This document shows positions 1 to 8,800 of a stretch of DNA of 49,115 nt, in pieces. Made by a program: the position numbers and the translations under genes. The notes below the pieces were generated by a model. The model did no database searches, had not been told where the DNA came from, and saw nothing but the letters and a program-made list of their open reading frames with translations. This DNA comes from an uncultured Acetatifactor sp. GTDB lineage: Bacteria; Bacillota; Clostridia; Lachnospirales; Lachnospiraceae. The DNA is taken from the NCBI GenBank assembly GCA_910585615.1, contig CAJUFO010000027.1, positions 1 through 49,115 of the forward strand, read 5' to 3'. How positions within the stretch are numbered: position 1 is the first letter of the stretch; every line of letters starts with the position of its first letter.

Positions 1-2
1 CA

Positions 3-1022
3 ATGGCTGGGTTTCATAACCCCATCGGTGCCTTTCGCAGAAAGGCGGTTTATAAAAATGGAAATTATATATTAACAGAGGAAATGGAAAATCAGTTGAC
101 GAAAGTAGGGTTTATATGGGAACCATATAATAAATATAATTTTGAAAATAGTATTATAGCTGTAGCAAATTACTGTAAAGAATTTGGGAAATATCCATCA
201 CAGCATTCACAAGATTGCAAGGTTAAAAGATTAGGGGCTTTTGTAGTGCAATTAAGACAGAACATGAGGAAAGACAATTTTCCAGAATGGAAAAACGCAC
301 TAATTAAAAAATATGTTCCTGACTTTTCTTGTGAACACAATAACATTGTGGCGTTAAAGCGTTTCCTTCATTATGCTAGATTATACAAAAAAGAGAATGG
401 TCATTTAAATATAAAAATCAATGATGTTGTAGGTGATGATTATAGAATTGGAATAATATTTAGTGCTATGAGGCAGAAATATAAAAATGGACAATTTAAA
501 AACAGTGAAGTAAGACAAATTGAAGAATTAGGACTTTATCTTGGTAGTAAATTTAATAAACAATATAATGAAAAAATGGAATGTGCACGACAAGCGGTAA
601 GAGATGGTGTGAAGATAAATGTTGATAATCAGTTTTATAATAAAATAAATTTGTATACTTGGATTAAAAGCACTATTAATAAAAAATATAAAAATGGTGA
701 ATTATCTGATGAAGAAAATTTAATTATTGAAAAACTAATAGATAAGCCATTAGGTAAATTTTTCAATAATGGTACTTATGTGAAGGTTGTTGACGTTATA
801 AACAAAGAAGAAATTTCCATATGCAAATCACGGAGTGATGTTTCTAGGATAGTACAAAATGTTTATGGATTTAAGTTAAGTGATGAGAGTATCCGTAATC
901 GATTAAGTGGTAAAGTCACCACCCCATATAAAGGACGCTTCATGTTCTATTATGCAACTGATGAAGAAGTGAAAAAGTATTTGGAAGATGGTAAGCAAGA
1001 TAATTCAAAAGAAGGGAAATAA
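3..1022 (+). CDS. Helicase-associated (HA) repeat protein with NUMOD-like C-terminus, 5' partial
   Basis: The frame is open to the left edge, so the first visible Met is probably internal and the gene is probably truncated by the window. The visible 339 residues hold several repeats of about 65-70 residues, each with an aromatic-rich first half, a G-x-L/Y stretch and an 'R/Q-Q-x(2-4)-K-x-G-x-(L/F)' turn followed by an 'LxxLG' type end (around residues 28-38, 60-110, 115-180 and 205-245). This is the layout of the helicase-associated domain (HA, PF03457), a DNA-binding repeat found in phage and plasmid helicases. Residues about 260-325 resemble the NUMOD1-type HTH found in homing endonucleases. 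No helicase motifs are visible; they could lie upstream. It belongs to the AT-rich element and is followed 4 nt later by a small gene. Role: DNA binding, by inference only. Confidence 0.6.
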   Translation: MAGFHNPIGAFRRKAVYKNGNYILTEEMENQLTKVGFIWEPYNKYNFENSIIAVANYCKEFGKYPSQHSQDCKVKRLGAFVVQLRQNMRKDNFPEWKNALIKKYVPDFSCEHNNIVALKRFLHYARLYKKENGHLNIKINDVVGDDYRIGIIFSAMRQKYKNGQFKNSEVRQIEELGLYLGSKFNKQYNEKMECARQAVRDGVKINVDNQFYNKINLYTWIKSTINKKYKNGELSDEENLIIEKLIDKPLGKFFNNGTYVKVVDVINKEEISICKSRSDVSRIVQNVYGFKLSDESIRNRLSGKVTTPYKGRFMFYYATDEEVKKYLEDGKQDNSKEGK

Positions 1023-1026
1023 AGTA

Positions 1027-1212
1027 ATGAGCGATTTAAATAGAACTGCAAAATCTTTAAATGAAATGTCTTTAGATGAAAGAATGGAATACCAGAGGAT
1101 GCATGATAGGGTAGTCATATTACAAGCAGCTATGAAAGGTGCAAGTGTGGAATTGAGAACTTTAGGAGAAAAAAAGCATCCGTTTGCATTAGAGAATATA
1201 CAGAATAATTAA
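1027..1212 (+). CDS. Small protein of unknown function (61 aa)
   Basis: I do not recognise this protein. An ATG at 1027 is preceded by a purine-rich ribosome site (GAAGGGA at 1011-1017, spacing about 9), which makes it a better start than the in-frame ATG at 988 inside the upstream gene. The product is mostly charged and helical ('SLDERMEYQRMHDR' then 'LRTLGEKKHPF') and has no signal peptide or membrane segment. It follows the HA-repeat gene by 4 nt, so the two are probably co-transcribed. A strong hairpin at 1222-1266 closes this pair. It could be a small accessory or regulatory protein of the element. Confidence 0.55.
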   Translation: MSDLNRTAKSLNEMSLDERMEYQRMHDRVVILQAAMKGASVELRTLGEKKHPFALENIQNN

Positions 1213-1221
1213 AATGCAGAT

Positions 1222-1266
1222 AAGCCATTTCGGAGTTGTAGAATTCTTCAATCTCCGATTTGGCTT
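1222..1266 (+). terminator. Strong hairpin, terminator-like, after the first two element genes
   Basis: Arms 1222-1235 and 1253-1266 pair over 14 positions with one 2-nt internal mismatch; the loop is 17 nt. Only a weak pyrimidine tract (CTCTTACC) follows, so this may be an inefficient terminator or a processing or regulatory hairpin in the leader of the polymerase-like gene. Confidence 0.5.
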
Positions 1267-1383
1267 CTCTTACCTGAAATGATATGAACGGTGTGAGTGA
1301 AATTTTATGGTTAGTTTGTTTTGAATGGAGAAGTATTAAGTGGATTATTTGTTGTGGAACTTATATTGTGGAGGTAGTAGATA

Positions 1384-4317
1384 TTGAGTAAAGTTAGAGA
1401 AAATAATGATAGCATAAAGGAAAGTAGCGCAATAAAAATTAGAAGCATACAGGCAGCAAGTTTGTACAGAGTCAATAATGGTTATAAATTTGTGCTGAGA
1501 AAAGCGAATGAAGATGGATGTTATAGTGGATTAAAAGAGTACAGGGAACCATTTCTTGATTATGGGAATGCTGTTATTAATAATAGCCTGTTTGCAAAAT
1601 ATGTCCGTAAACATGGTGTAACTGTCAATAGAAATAAAAGAAGTTTGGATTTCCTGATGATGAAATTTGATTGGGGAGTGGATGAAGATGATTCCAATAA
1701 AGATAATATAAAGCAAGCTATAACAACACAGGAATTAAGGGATTACTATTATGAGAATGGCGCAACTGTAGCGTGGAAAACATTTGATTCAAAAACTGGC
1801 AAGGAAATTAAAGGGAAAGAAAAGATTATAACCTATAAAATGCTTTTGAGGTCTCCAGGAAAAGCCAAGGAAGGGCATTGCCTTTTTATCAGGGTAGAAC
1901 TACATAGGAAAGTGCTTAACTACCTTACAATGGGGCTTTGGGAGAGGATGCCGAATGTAAAAGGTGCTAAGATAGTTGAAATGTCCGCATATGCGCCGCT
2001 TATCACTGCAACTGCGATAGATTATATCCAGATTCCTATGGAGAACATTTTTGTTTTAAAGGATCAGGAGAGTTCATGCTTCAAAAAAGCGATTGCTGTA
2101 AAGGTTAAAAAAATTGAACATACCAGAAAAGAAAAGGATTATTCCGCTTTTGAGGAATATATTAACCAATATGGATTGACTCTTTATAAGAAAAAAGCAG
2201 TGGAAAATCCTGGATTGGAATATGTAGAGAGAAGCAAAAAAGCTTTAGGGGAATATGGCATTGATGCAGATTTATGCCCTAAAAGGGATGCTGCCTATTA
2301 CAAAAAGGGGTGCTATTGTGATAGAGAACAGGAAAAATCTGAAATTACTAATGTCTTATGGGATGGCATGGGGATTATTTCAAATGATATTTTTCCTGAA
2401 AATATGGATGGTTTTATATATTGCAGAAGCCACTTTTTTAAGTCATGTCTGTTTCGAGGGAATATACAAGAATATTTTAGAGATTTTTATGGTGAAGATT
2501 ACAATACGGCATATGAAACGGATATGACGGGGAGAAGAATAAAAGTGACGGATATAAAAGTGATCGTTACAGAAAATTCTTTGAAGTGGATCAAGTTTCT
2601 TGATTTAATGAGTAAAAGCGGAACAATGGAGGACGGATTCAAATATTACAGCAAGATAATGAAGAAAGATGGTGAGATGTTTGCGATTGTTAAGACTGCC
2701 CATAAAAGCAAATATGATGATCTGCAAAGAAGTTCTTTTCAAATGAACAATACACTGCTTACTACTGATGAAAGCGTGTTGGAAGAAATTGCGGCTCCAA
2801 GTATTGAATACTGTAATAAACTAAAACTGGATGACGAAGCATTCCTAAAATATTTGGAGATAACTGGTTCCGCAAGGTACAGCATCAATAATGTTTTGAT
2901 TGCGCTGTATAGATGGAATGATGAATTCAGGTATATGGAATGGTTCAAAAATAAGAAGAAAGCAAAAATCAATGAACTGAAAGACCAAAGGCTTAAGCTT
3001 GGTAAACTGTTCCAGTATGGAGATAACTTAGTCATCTGTGGGAACCCTGTGGCAATGTTGATGTCGGTTACAGGACAAAGTTACCTTGATGAAAATTGTT
3101 TCATACAAGCAGAGGATAGGATTCAATGTTGTACAAGCAGATTTGGGGAAGGTGAAATGCTTGCAGGATTCCGAAGCCCACATAATTCACCGAATAATAT
3201 TGTTTATTTGGAGAATGTATATCCATATAAGATTAAGAAATATTTTCCAGACTTAGGCAATAATGTTATCATTATTAATGGGATTGGGACTGATGTACAA
3301 AGTCGGCTTAACGGGCAAGACTTGGATACAGATAGTATTTATACAACAGACCAGAAGAGCATCGTTGAACTTGCAAAAAAAGCATATGCGGAATGTCCGA
3401 CCATTATCAATGGGATAAAACCAGATGGCAACAGTGGATATGATAAGAGTATGCTTTCCTATTCTAAAATGGATGCCAACATATCTTCCGCACAATACAA
3501 TATTGGTTCTGCAAGCAATATCGCACAACTGGCTTTAAGCTATTGGTTTGATGGAGGATGCCGAGATAAGGAATTGGAGGATATATTTATAATATGTAGT
3601 GTATTAGCGCAAGTGGCGATTGACTCATGCAAGAGAAGTTTTGAGATAGAGGTTGGGAGTGAGCTTGCGAGAATTGGAAAATTGCAATGTATGAATCATA
3701 ATCCAAGATATCCTCAATTTTATGCTGATGTACAGAAATACAACAATAAAAAGAAAAAAGGTAAAAAACTGAAAATCAAGGATGAAGAAGTGGGGTTTTT
3801 CAACTGCCCTATGGATCTGCTTTATAAAATCGTTGAGAAGGGGATTATTGATCTCAGAAAACATAAAAAACTGAATACTAAAATATATAGGGAAGGTGAA
3901 GATGGTATAAAACCTATTTTTGAGTATAAAGCGGACAAGGTTAAAGTTGATAGAAAACAATATCAGAAAGTTATAGGCATAGTAAAAGAATACGATGAAA
4001 GGGTGGAGATATTAAATAGGGAGGGAACTTCTTATCATAATGAGCGGCTTAATGAATTTGAGATATGCATGGGTAAAATAAAAAATCTTTATATCAATTG
4101 TGACACAATGTATACATTGATTTCATATGCTTTTAAACCTGGGAATGAATATTTAAGGGATAGCATGTTGACGGTCTTATATGATAAAAATAAAAAAATG
4201 TTTTTAGGATGCTTCAAAAAAACTGAAAAAATTCCACAAAAAAGTCTGGAAAGTGTTGATTTTACAAGTCTTTTGATGATTCCCTGTGAAGGGAGGCGGG
4301 AACAGATCGTAAGCTAA
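1384..4317 (+). CDS. Predicted single-chain two-barrel (DPBB) RNA polymerase, YonO/QDE-1-like
   Basis: The TTG start at 1384 has a GGAGG at 1370-1374. The 977-residue product shows the landmarks of single-chain polymerases related to cellular RNA polymerase and eukaryotic RdRPs. In order these are an N-terminal region with 'RSPGKAKEG' and 'VEMSAYAPL' stretches (about 160-205), a first barrel candidate opening with 'DGMGIIS' (327-333) and containing Lys353 and Lys401, a linker helix block ('SSFQMNNTLL', about 450), and a second barrel with 'GFRSPH' (595-600) leading to 'NGQDLDTDS', where Asp646, Asp648 and Asp650 would bind the catalytic metal. The family motif is DxDGD; here Gly is replaced by Thr. 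SPbeta YonO, a relative, is a DNA-dependent RNA polymerase. By inference this protein transcribes genes of the element. A primase-like or inactive role is possible. It is directly followed by a multi-hairpin region. Confidence 0.7.
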   Translation: MSKVRENNDSIKESSAIKIRSIQAASLYRVNNGYKFVLRKANEDGCYSGLKEYREPFLDYGNAVINNSLFAKYVRKHGVTVNRNKRSLDFLMMKFDWGVDEDDSNKDNIKQAITTQELRDYYYENGATVAWKTFDSKTGKEIKGKEKIITYKMLLRSPGKAKEGHCLFIRVELHRKVLNYLTMGLWERMPNVKGAKIVEMSAYAPLITATAIDYIQIPMENIFVLKDQESSCFKKAIAVKVKKIEHTRKEKDYSAFEEYINQYGLTLYKKKAVENPGLEYVERSKKALGEYGIDADLCPKRDAAYYKKGCYCDREQEKSEITNVLWDGMGIISNDIFPENMDGFIYCRSHFFKSCLFRGNIQEYFRDFYGEDYNTAYETDMTGRRIKVTDIKVIVTENSLKWIKFLDLMSKSGTMEDGFKYYSKIMKKDGEMFAIVKTAHKSKYDDLQRSSFQMNNTLLTTDESVLEEIAAPSIEYCNKLKLDDEAFLKYLEITGSARYSINNVLIALYRWNDEFRYMEWFKNKKKAKINELKDQRLKLGKLFQYGDNLVICGNPVAMLMSVTGQSYLDENCFIQAEDRIQCCTSRFGEGEMLAGFRSPHNSPNNIVYLENVYPYKIKKYFPDLGNNVIIINGIGTDVQSRLNGQDLDTDSIYTTDQKSIVELAKKAYAECPTIINGIKPDGNSGYDKSMLSYSKMDANISSAQYNIGSASNIAQLALSYWFDGGCRDKELEDIFIICSVLAQVAIDSCKRSFEIEVGSELARIGKLQCMNHNPRYPQFYADVQKYNNKKKKGKKLKIKDEEVGFFNCPMDLLYKIVEKGIIDLRKHKKLNTKIYREGEDGIKPIFEYKADKVKVDRKQYQKVIGIVKEYDERVEILNREGTSYHNERLNEFEICMGKIKNLYINCDTMYTLISYAFKPGNEYLRDSMLTVLYDKNKKMFLGCFKKTEKIPQKSLESVDFTSLLMIPCEGRREQIVS

Positions 4318-4339
4318 GTAGGGTCTCCCCAAGGATTGT

Positions 4340-4740
4340 TTGTTGCATCGTACTATCGGCATTGGCGGTGTCTGGCATCGTGGAAAATCCAGACCATGGA
4401 AAGCCGCCAATGCAAGCCAAACTCACTGTAATATTTAATATTGTAGTTCCCAATAAATTCTCCATGTATAGGTTGGTATGTGTGTCAAAGCCATATCCAA
4501 CCATTATGTATCCTAAAACTCCGCAATGGGATACAGACCACAACAACATTCCGTGCCATGCAGTCTTCAGAAGGGGCTGTGTGGCGCGGGAATCCAATGT
4601 ATCTCCACAATATATTGGACGGCATCCGGTAACAGGCGAGTACATTACCGGGTGCCAATTAAAATGTATGATACTTTTTCTGGTGTAATGCTGATTAGCA
4701 TTAAAATATGCTTGATATCCAACATTGCAATATTTTCGTA
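4340..4740 (+). ncRNA. Candidate structured non-coding RNA, at least nine consecutive hairpins
   Basis: The gap between the polymerase-like gene and the HTH gene has no credible coding frame but a dense row of stems: 4359-4368/4404-4413 (10 bp) extended by 4370-4375/4389-4394; 4425-4435/4437-4447; 4471-4480/4492-4502; 4508-4513/4529-4534; 4555-4563/4577-4585 (9 bp, with U-G pairs); 4593-4598/4614-4619; 4621-4632/4645-4656 (12 bp with one G-U); 4687-4692/4697-4702; 4703-4711/4727-4736. The wobble pairs are in positions that work as RNA on the + strand, which favours an RNA product. Large ornate RNAs such as GOLLD and ROOL occur in phages of this kind of host, but I cannot match this one to a class. 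The ends are estimates. A weak TTGACG at 4168-4173 inside the upstream gene could belong to its promoter. Confidence 0.55.
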
Positions 4741-4814
4741 AAGAATTAGGGATTAACAAATAACAAGAACGCTGCCATTTAAGTAGTATTTTTATTATGA
4801 CAAAAAGTATATAT

Positions 4815-4820
4815 TATAAT
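4815..4820 (+). promoter_or_regulatory. Perfect -10 box (TATAAT) upstream of the small HTH gene
   Basis: TATAAT lies 27 nt before the ATG at 4847. No good -35 sits at 17 nt; an ATGACA at 4797-4802 is only 12 nt away. Either an activator or the element's own polymerase may be used, or the box is fortuitous in AT-rich DNA. Confidence 0.4.
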
Positions 4821-4846
4821 AGAAATCAAGGAAGGAGAATATCTTT

Positions 4847-5032
4847 ATGTTAGACCAAGAAGTAGTCCGCCAGAAACTGATAAAACGTGCGGAACGTGAA
4901 AAACAGACATACATTGCAAATCAAATTGGGGTTCCCAAACAGCTGCTCTCGGACTTCAAGTTAGGGAAGAAGAAACTGTGGGAATCTACCCTACAAGCAC
5001 TGAATGATTATCTGGATAATAGTCTCTTTTAG
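4847..5032 (+). CDS. Small helix-turn-helix DNA-binding protein (61 aa)
   Basis: The ATG has a clear ribosome site (GGAAGGAG at 4830-4837). Residues about 20-55 read 'YIANQIGVPKQLLSDFKLGKK' and continue into 'LQALNDYL', the pattern of a minimal Cro/XRE-type HTH: helix, 'IGV' turn, recognition helix and a closing helix. At 61 residues it is only the DNA-binding unit, as in small phage repressors. It follows the structured RNA region and precedes an inverted repeat at 5058-5091 that could be its operator. It probably regulates the element's own genes; the target is unknown. Confidence 0.65.
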   Translation: MLDQEVVRQKLIKRAEREKQTYIANQIGVPKQLLSDFKLGKKKLWESTLQALNDYLDNSLF

Positions 5033-5057
5033 AAGTAACTATTAGTATTGCGCAATA

Positions 5058-5091
5058 TTGATTAAATCTGAAAATCATGTTCCTTAATCAA
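5058..5091. repeat. Inverted repeat, possible operator of the HTH protein
   Basis: TTGATTAA at 5058-5065 and its exact reverse complement at 5084-5091 are separated by 18 nt. The repeat starts 26 nt after the HTH stop. The rest of the gap 5033-5285 holds no convincing gene; the only coding-like traces are a two-codon ORF at 5186-5194 behind a good ribosome site and a short open frame ending at about 5141. Confidence 0.35.
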
Positions 5092-5285
5092 ACAATCAAA
5101 GTAGCCAATATCAGGCTGGAAATCAAACAATTACAACTGAATAGTGAAAATAAAATGTGGAATAAAATATAAGTGGGAGGATGCTATGAGATAGAATTGA
5201 AAGAATATATGTTCGAGAGGTATTGCCAAAACTATAAGACTGTAGTATAATGCATGTTAATAGTTGGGATTGGGGGATTCGGGGA

Positions 5286-5759
5286 ATGGGTGAAGATAAT
5301 GTGAAATGCCCTAAATGTGGTAGCAGCTTCAATAAAATGTTTTTAATGGGGAAGCAAGGAAATGCTGATGTATGCCCGATATGTGGTGCAGATTTGAAGA
5401 ACGAAGAAAAACATTCAGATTGGATTACATGGTATTATTATGGACATAAAAGCAATAATGGGAAAACCACAAGTTTGAGGGATAAACCGATAGATTTGAA
5501 TGAACATGGGGATTTATTTTTCCTTATAAAAGAATTCAAAGCACCACCAGAATCTGAATGTGGGCTTGACGAAGTAAAAAGGATATTGCGCACTTATGTA
5601 CCTGATGCATTCGAAGAACCTAAAGAGGTGTCAAAAGTAAGATGCCCATATTGTCGAAGCGCTGAAGTGCAATTGGTACAAAAAAAATTCAGTCTTCTAA
5701 CAGGCTTCGGTACAAACGGGTACAATCGTGTCTGTGTGAGATGCAAACGTAAATTTTAA
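5286..5759 (+). CDS. Double zinc-ribbon protein of the element
   Basis: I place the start at the ATG at 5286; an in-frame ATG at 5250 would add 12 residues and lacks a ribosome site. The 157-residue product begins with a zinc ribbon made of Cys8-x2-Cys11 and Cys30-x2-Cys33 and ends with a second CPYC ... CVRC pair, where the last ribbon runs almost to the C-terminus. The C-terminal ribbon with a Gly/Phe-rich middle resembles small phage zinc-ribbon proteins. The central part, including 'DLFFLIKEF', is unrecognised. It could bind nucleic acid or act as an adaptor for transcription of late genes, but this is inference. A hairpin with a T-tract follows at 5796-5826. Confidence 0.5.
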   Translation: MGEDNVKCPKCGSSFNKMFLMGKQGNADVCPICGADLKNEEKHSDWITWYYYGHKSNNGKTTSLRDKPIDLNEHGDLFFLIKEFKAPPESECGLDEVKRILRTYVPDAFEEPKEVSKVRCPYCRSAEVQLVQKKFSLLTGFGTNGYNRVCVRCKRKF

Positions 5760-5795
5760 CTGCAAACTAAGAAAATTGAATAAGGAAACATTATG

Positions 5796-5826
5796 GAGAG
5801 ATTGTTTCGATAGTCTCTCTTTTATT
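5796..5826 (+). terminator. Intrinsic terminator-like hairpin before the tape-measure gene
   Basis: Arms 5796-5803 and 5812-5819 pair over 8 bp (one G-U) with an 8-nt loop and are followed by a TTTTATT tract. It lies only about 30 nt before the tape-measure start, leaving no room for a separate promoter, so late transcription would have to read through it or start upstream. Confidence 0.5.
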
Positions 5827-5854
5827 ATGCGAAAAATTGGAGGTATTTTTAATA

Positions 5855-8800
5855 TTGGATAATGAATTTTTAATAAAACTGACTGCCTTGTTAGACCAAG
5901 CAAAAAGCAAAAAGATGATAAATGCTGACATTAAGGCATTGCAGACAGCGGTAAATTCATTGAAACTGGTTGCGACATTCAGCAGGGCGGAATCAAAGAA
6001 AGAATTGAATGCGTATATCAAGCAATTGAATGGACAGTTGTCCACGCTTAAATTAAAAGCAAAGATTGACAATAAAAACCTGAAAAGTGAGATTAATAAG
6101 ACCTTAAGGAATGCTTCTTTTAAAGATATTGATTTATTGAATATAGATGAGAATAAAGCGAAATTAAAGGTCAAGAAGGTCATTGCAGATGCAAAAGCAT
6201 ACGCTGAGAAGAACCCGATATCCGTCAGTGTGGACATGAAGAGAGAGAAGCTTTACAATGACCTGACAACATTCTTGAATAAGAACAGCAAAATAAGGGA
6301 GTCAAGCGTTCTATTGGAAGAAAGTGAGAGGGTCAGAGAGCTTATTAACTCTGTAGATGATAGAGGGACTCTGAAAAATGCGACAGAGGCGTTTCAACTC
6401 TATAAATCTGAAGTCAGTGCCACAGGATACGCTACAAAAAGCACTACTGAGAAAATCAAAGAGATGCTGTCCCATGTTACCAAGATTGGGAGCTTCTTTG
6501 GTCTGGCGTCTCTTACAGTGAACAATTTTGCCAAATCCCTGAAGACATTGCGCTCAAATGATACGATATTGACAGAAATAAGCAAGACTTCTGAGATGAC
6601 AAAAAGGCAGTTGGAAGAACTGGGCAATGAAGCTTTCAAGGTGGCAAGCAAATATGGCCAGCTTTCAAATGGTTACCTGCTTGGAGTCCAGGAGATGGCT
6701 AGGTCTGGTTATGAAGATTTGTCAAAGGAACTGGGAGAACTATCGTTGCTTACACAATCTGCCGGTGATATGACAGCTGAAAATGCCAACAATTATTTAT
6801 TGGCTACTGATGCGGCTTATAAATATGGAGGAAGTATCGAAAAACTGAATGCCGCCCTTGATGGTGCGAACTATATCAGTAACCGTAATAGTGCCAGTCT
6901 GACTGACATTGCCGATGCTACCCGTGTCTCAGCTTCCTTTGCGGCAAATGCGGGAGTGGCGATTGATGAGATGACTGCTGCCGAAGCTACCATGATTGCT
7001 ACGACAAAACGTTCTGGTTCAGAAATTGGACGTGCTTTCAGAAGCATTGTATTAAACCTCCAACAGGTCAGTGGCGAGTTTGACGGTGAAGTGATAGATG
7101 AAGACCAGCTGAAGAAAGTCGAAGCAAGATGTCATTCCTTGGGTGTGGAACTGGAATACATGAAAGATGGGATGGCTACGCTTAGGAACCCGATGGAGGT
7201 GCTGAAGGACTTAGCAAAGGTATACAATTCATTGCCAGATAATAGTGCGGACAAGCAAGGCTTGATATCAGACCTGGGCGGGAAATACCATGCAAATGCA
7301 TTGAGCAGTCTGCTCAGTCGTTGGGATTTGTATGAAAAGATGCTGGGCGAGTTCTCACAAGGAACAGGATCAGCACTCAAAGAAGCAGAGAAAACCGCGA
7401 ATTCGTGGGAAGGACGCTTGAATTCCTTGCAGAACAGCTTTGACTCGTTTGTCAATTCGCTAACAAATAAACAGGCAATAATGAATGGAGTATCATTCTT
7501 TGACAGGATGATTCAAGGAGCCGAGTCATTGATTGATGCAGTCGGTGAAATCCCGGTTATGGTTATGGCTTTGAACACAGCCATGACAGCAGTGAATAAA
7601 GACTATGGTATTACTCAGATATATGATAAAGATAAAGGAAAGCTTGATATCCAAGGGAATATTTTTGGCATAGATATAACGAATATCAAGAATATGAAGA
7701 ATCATTTTGCGGAAGCAGAGAAAGCTATTTGCGGATGGAATGCAGAATTATTAACAGGTAATGAGGATATCAATAAATTCGGTGAATCTGTAGTTCAAAA
7801 CAATGCCCAGTTGAAAGCATATCTCTCGACATGCTCCAAAGACGCACCTGCTTCATTATCTGGCTACAAATCATTCCTCAATGCGGCTGGAGTTGAAACG
7901 GATGCCCTACGTCTGAAGACGGTATTGCTGAATGCCGCTATAAGCTTTGGTATTGGTGTTGCAATACAGGCTTCTGTTAAGGCAATCTCGACTTTATATG
8001 AACTATCCCAAATGTCTGATACAGTGGCAGAGAATGCTAAAGACTTAGGTGCAGAATTCAAATCTTCAGCATTAGATATTGAAAGCTATAAATCCAAAAT
8101 TGAAGAATTATACAAAACTATCAACGATAGCGGAGCATCAATCTCCGATGTTACTGAAGCACGTAAGAACCTCATGACGATTCAAGACGAACTGATTGAG
8201 AAATATGGCACAGAACAGGATAGCATATATGCTATCACAGATGCAATTAACGGACAGGCAGATGCTTTTGACAGGCTTACAGAGAAACAGTGGCAAGCCA
8301 CAAAGAATGAACTTAATGATGGCGGTCTTCTAAATGATTTTGCAAACTGGCGGGATGGTTATAAGGATAATATTGACCGCATGGTTGGCGAGATGGAAGA
8401 TGTCCAGACCAGTGTAAATGGTCTTCTCGCCGATTTCGGACAGAATGCAGAACTGATAGATGCCCTGGAGGCAGCCGGATACAGATATGATGAAACAGCC
8501 AATGGTGCTATCATGCTAAGTGGCAGTCTTGAAAATGTATATGATGATATTTTAAATATCCAGAAAATAGCCAGTGGTTATGATGCGCCAGATGAATTCC
8601 TGAAGAACCTGACCAATAGGGCAAATGAAGTAAAAGAAACACTCGAAAACTATCAGGATGTCTGGGATATATACGTTCTGCAAGACAGAATCTTTGCGAA
8701 TGAGGAACTTGCAGACAGCTGGCATGATGTTAATGAAGCGTATTCAGAATATAAAAAGGCATTTGAATCCGGCGATGGAACAGCCATAACAGGGTCTATA

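Noticed and set aside
4362..4741. Overlapping + strand open frames (108 and 71 codons) in the same gap
   Set aside because: They have no ribosome site, unusual composition and two competing frames; the stems account for the sequence better.
4262..4759. 165-codon open frame on the minus strand across the hairpin-rich gap
   Set aside because: The translation has no recognisable domain, overlaps the polymerase 3' end, lacks a ribosome site and is explained by the inverted repeats keeping both strands open.
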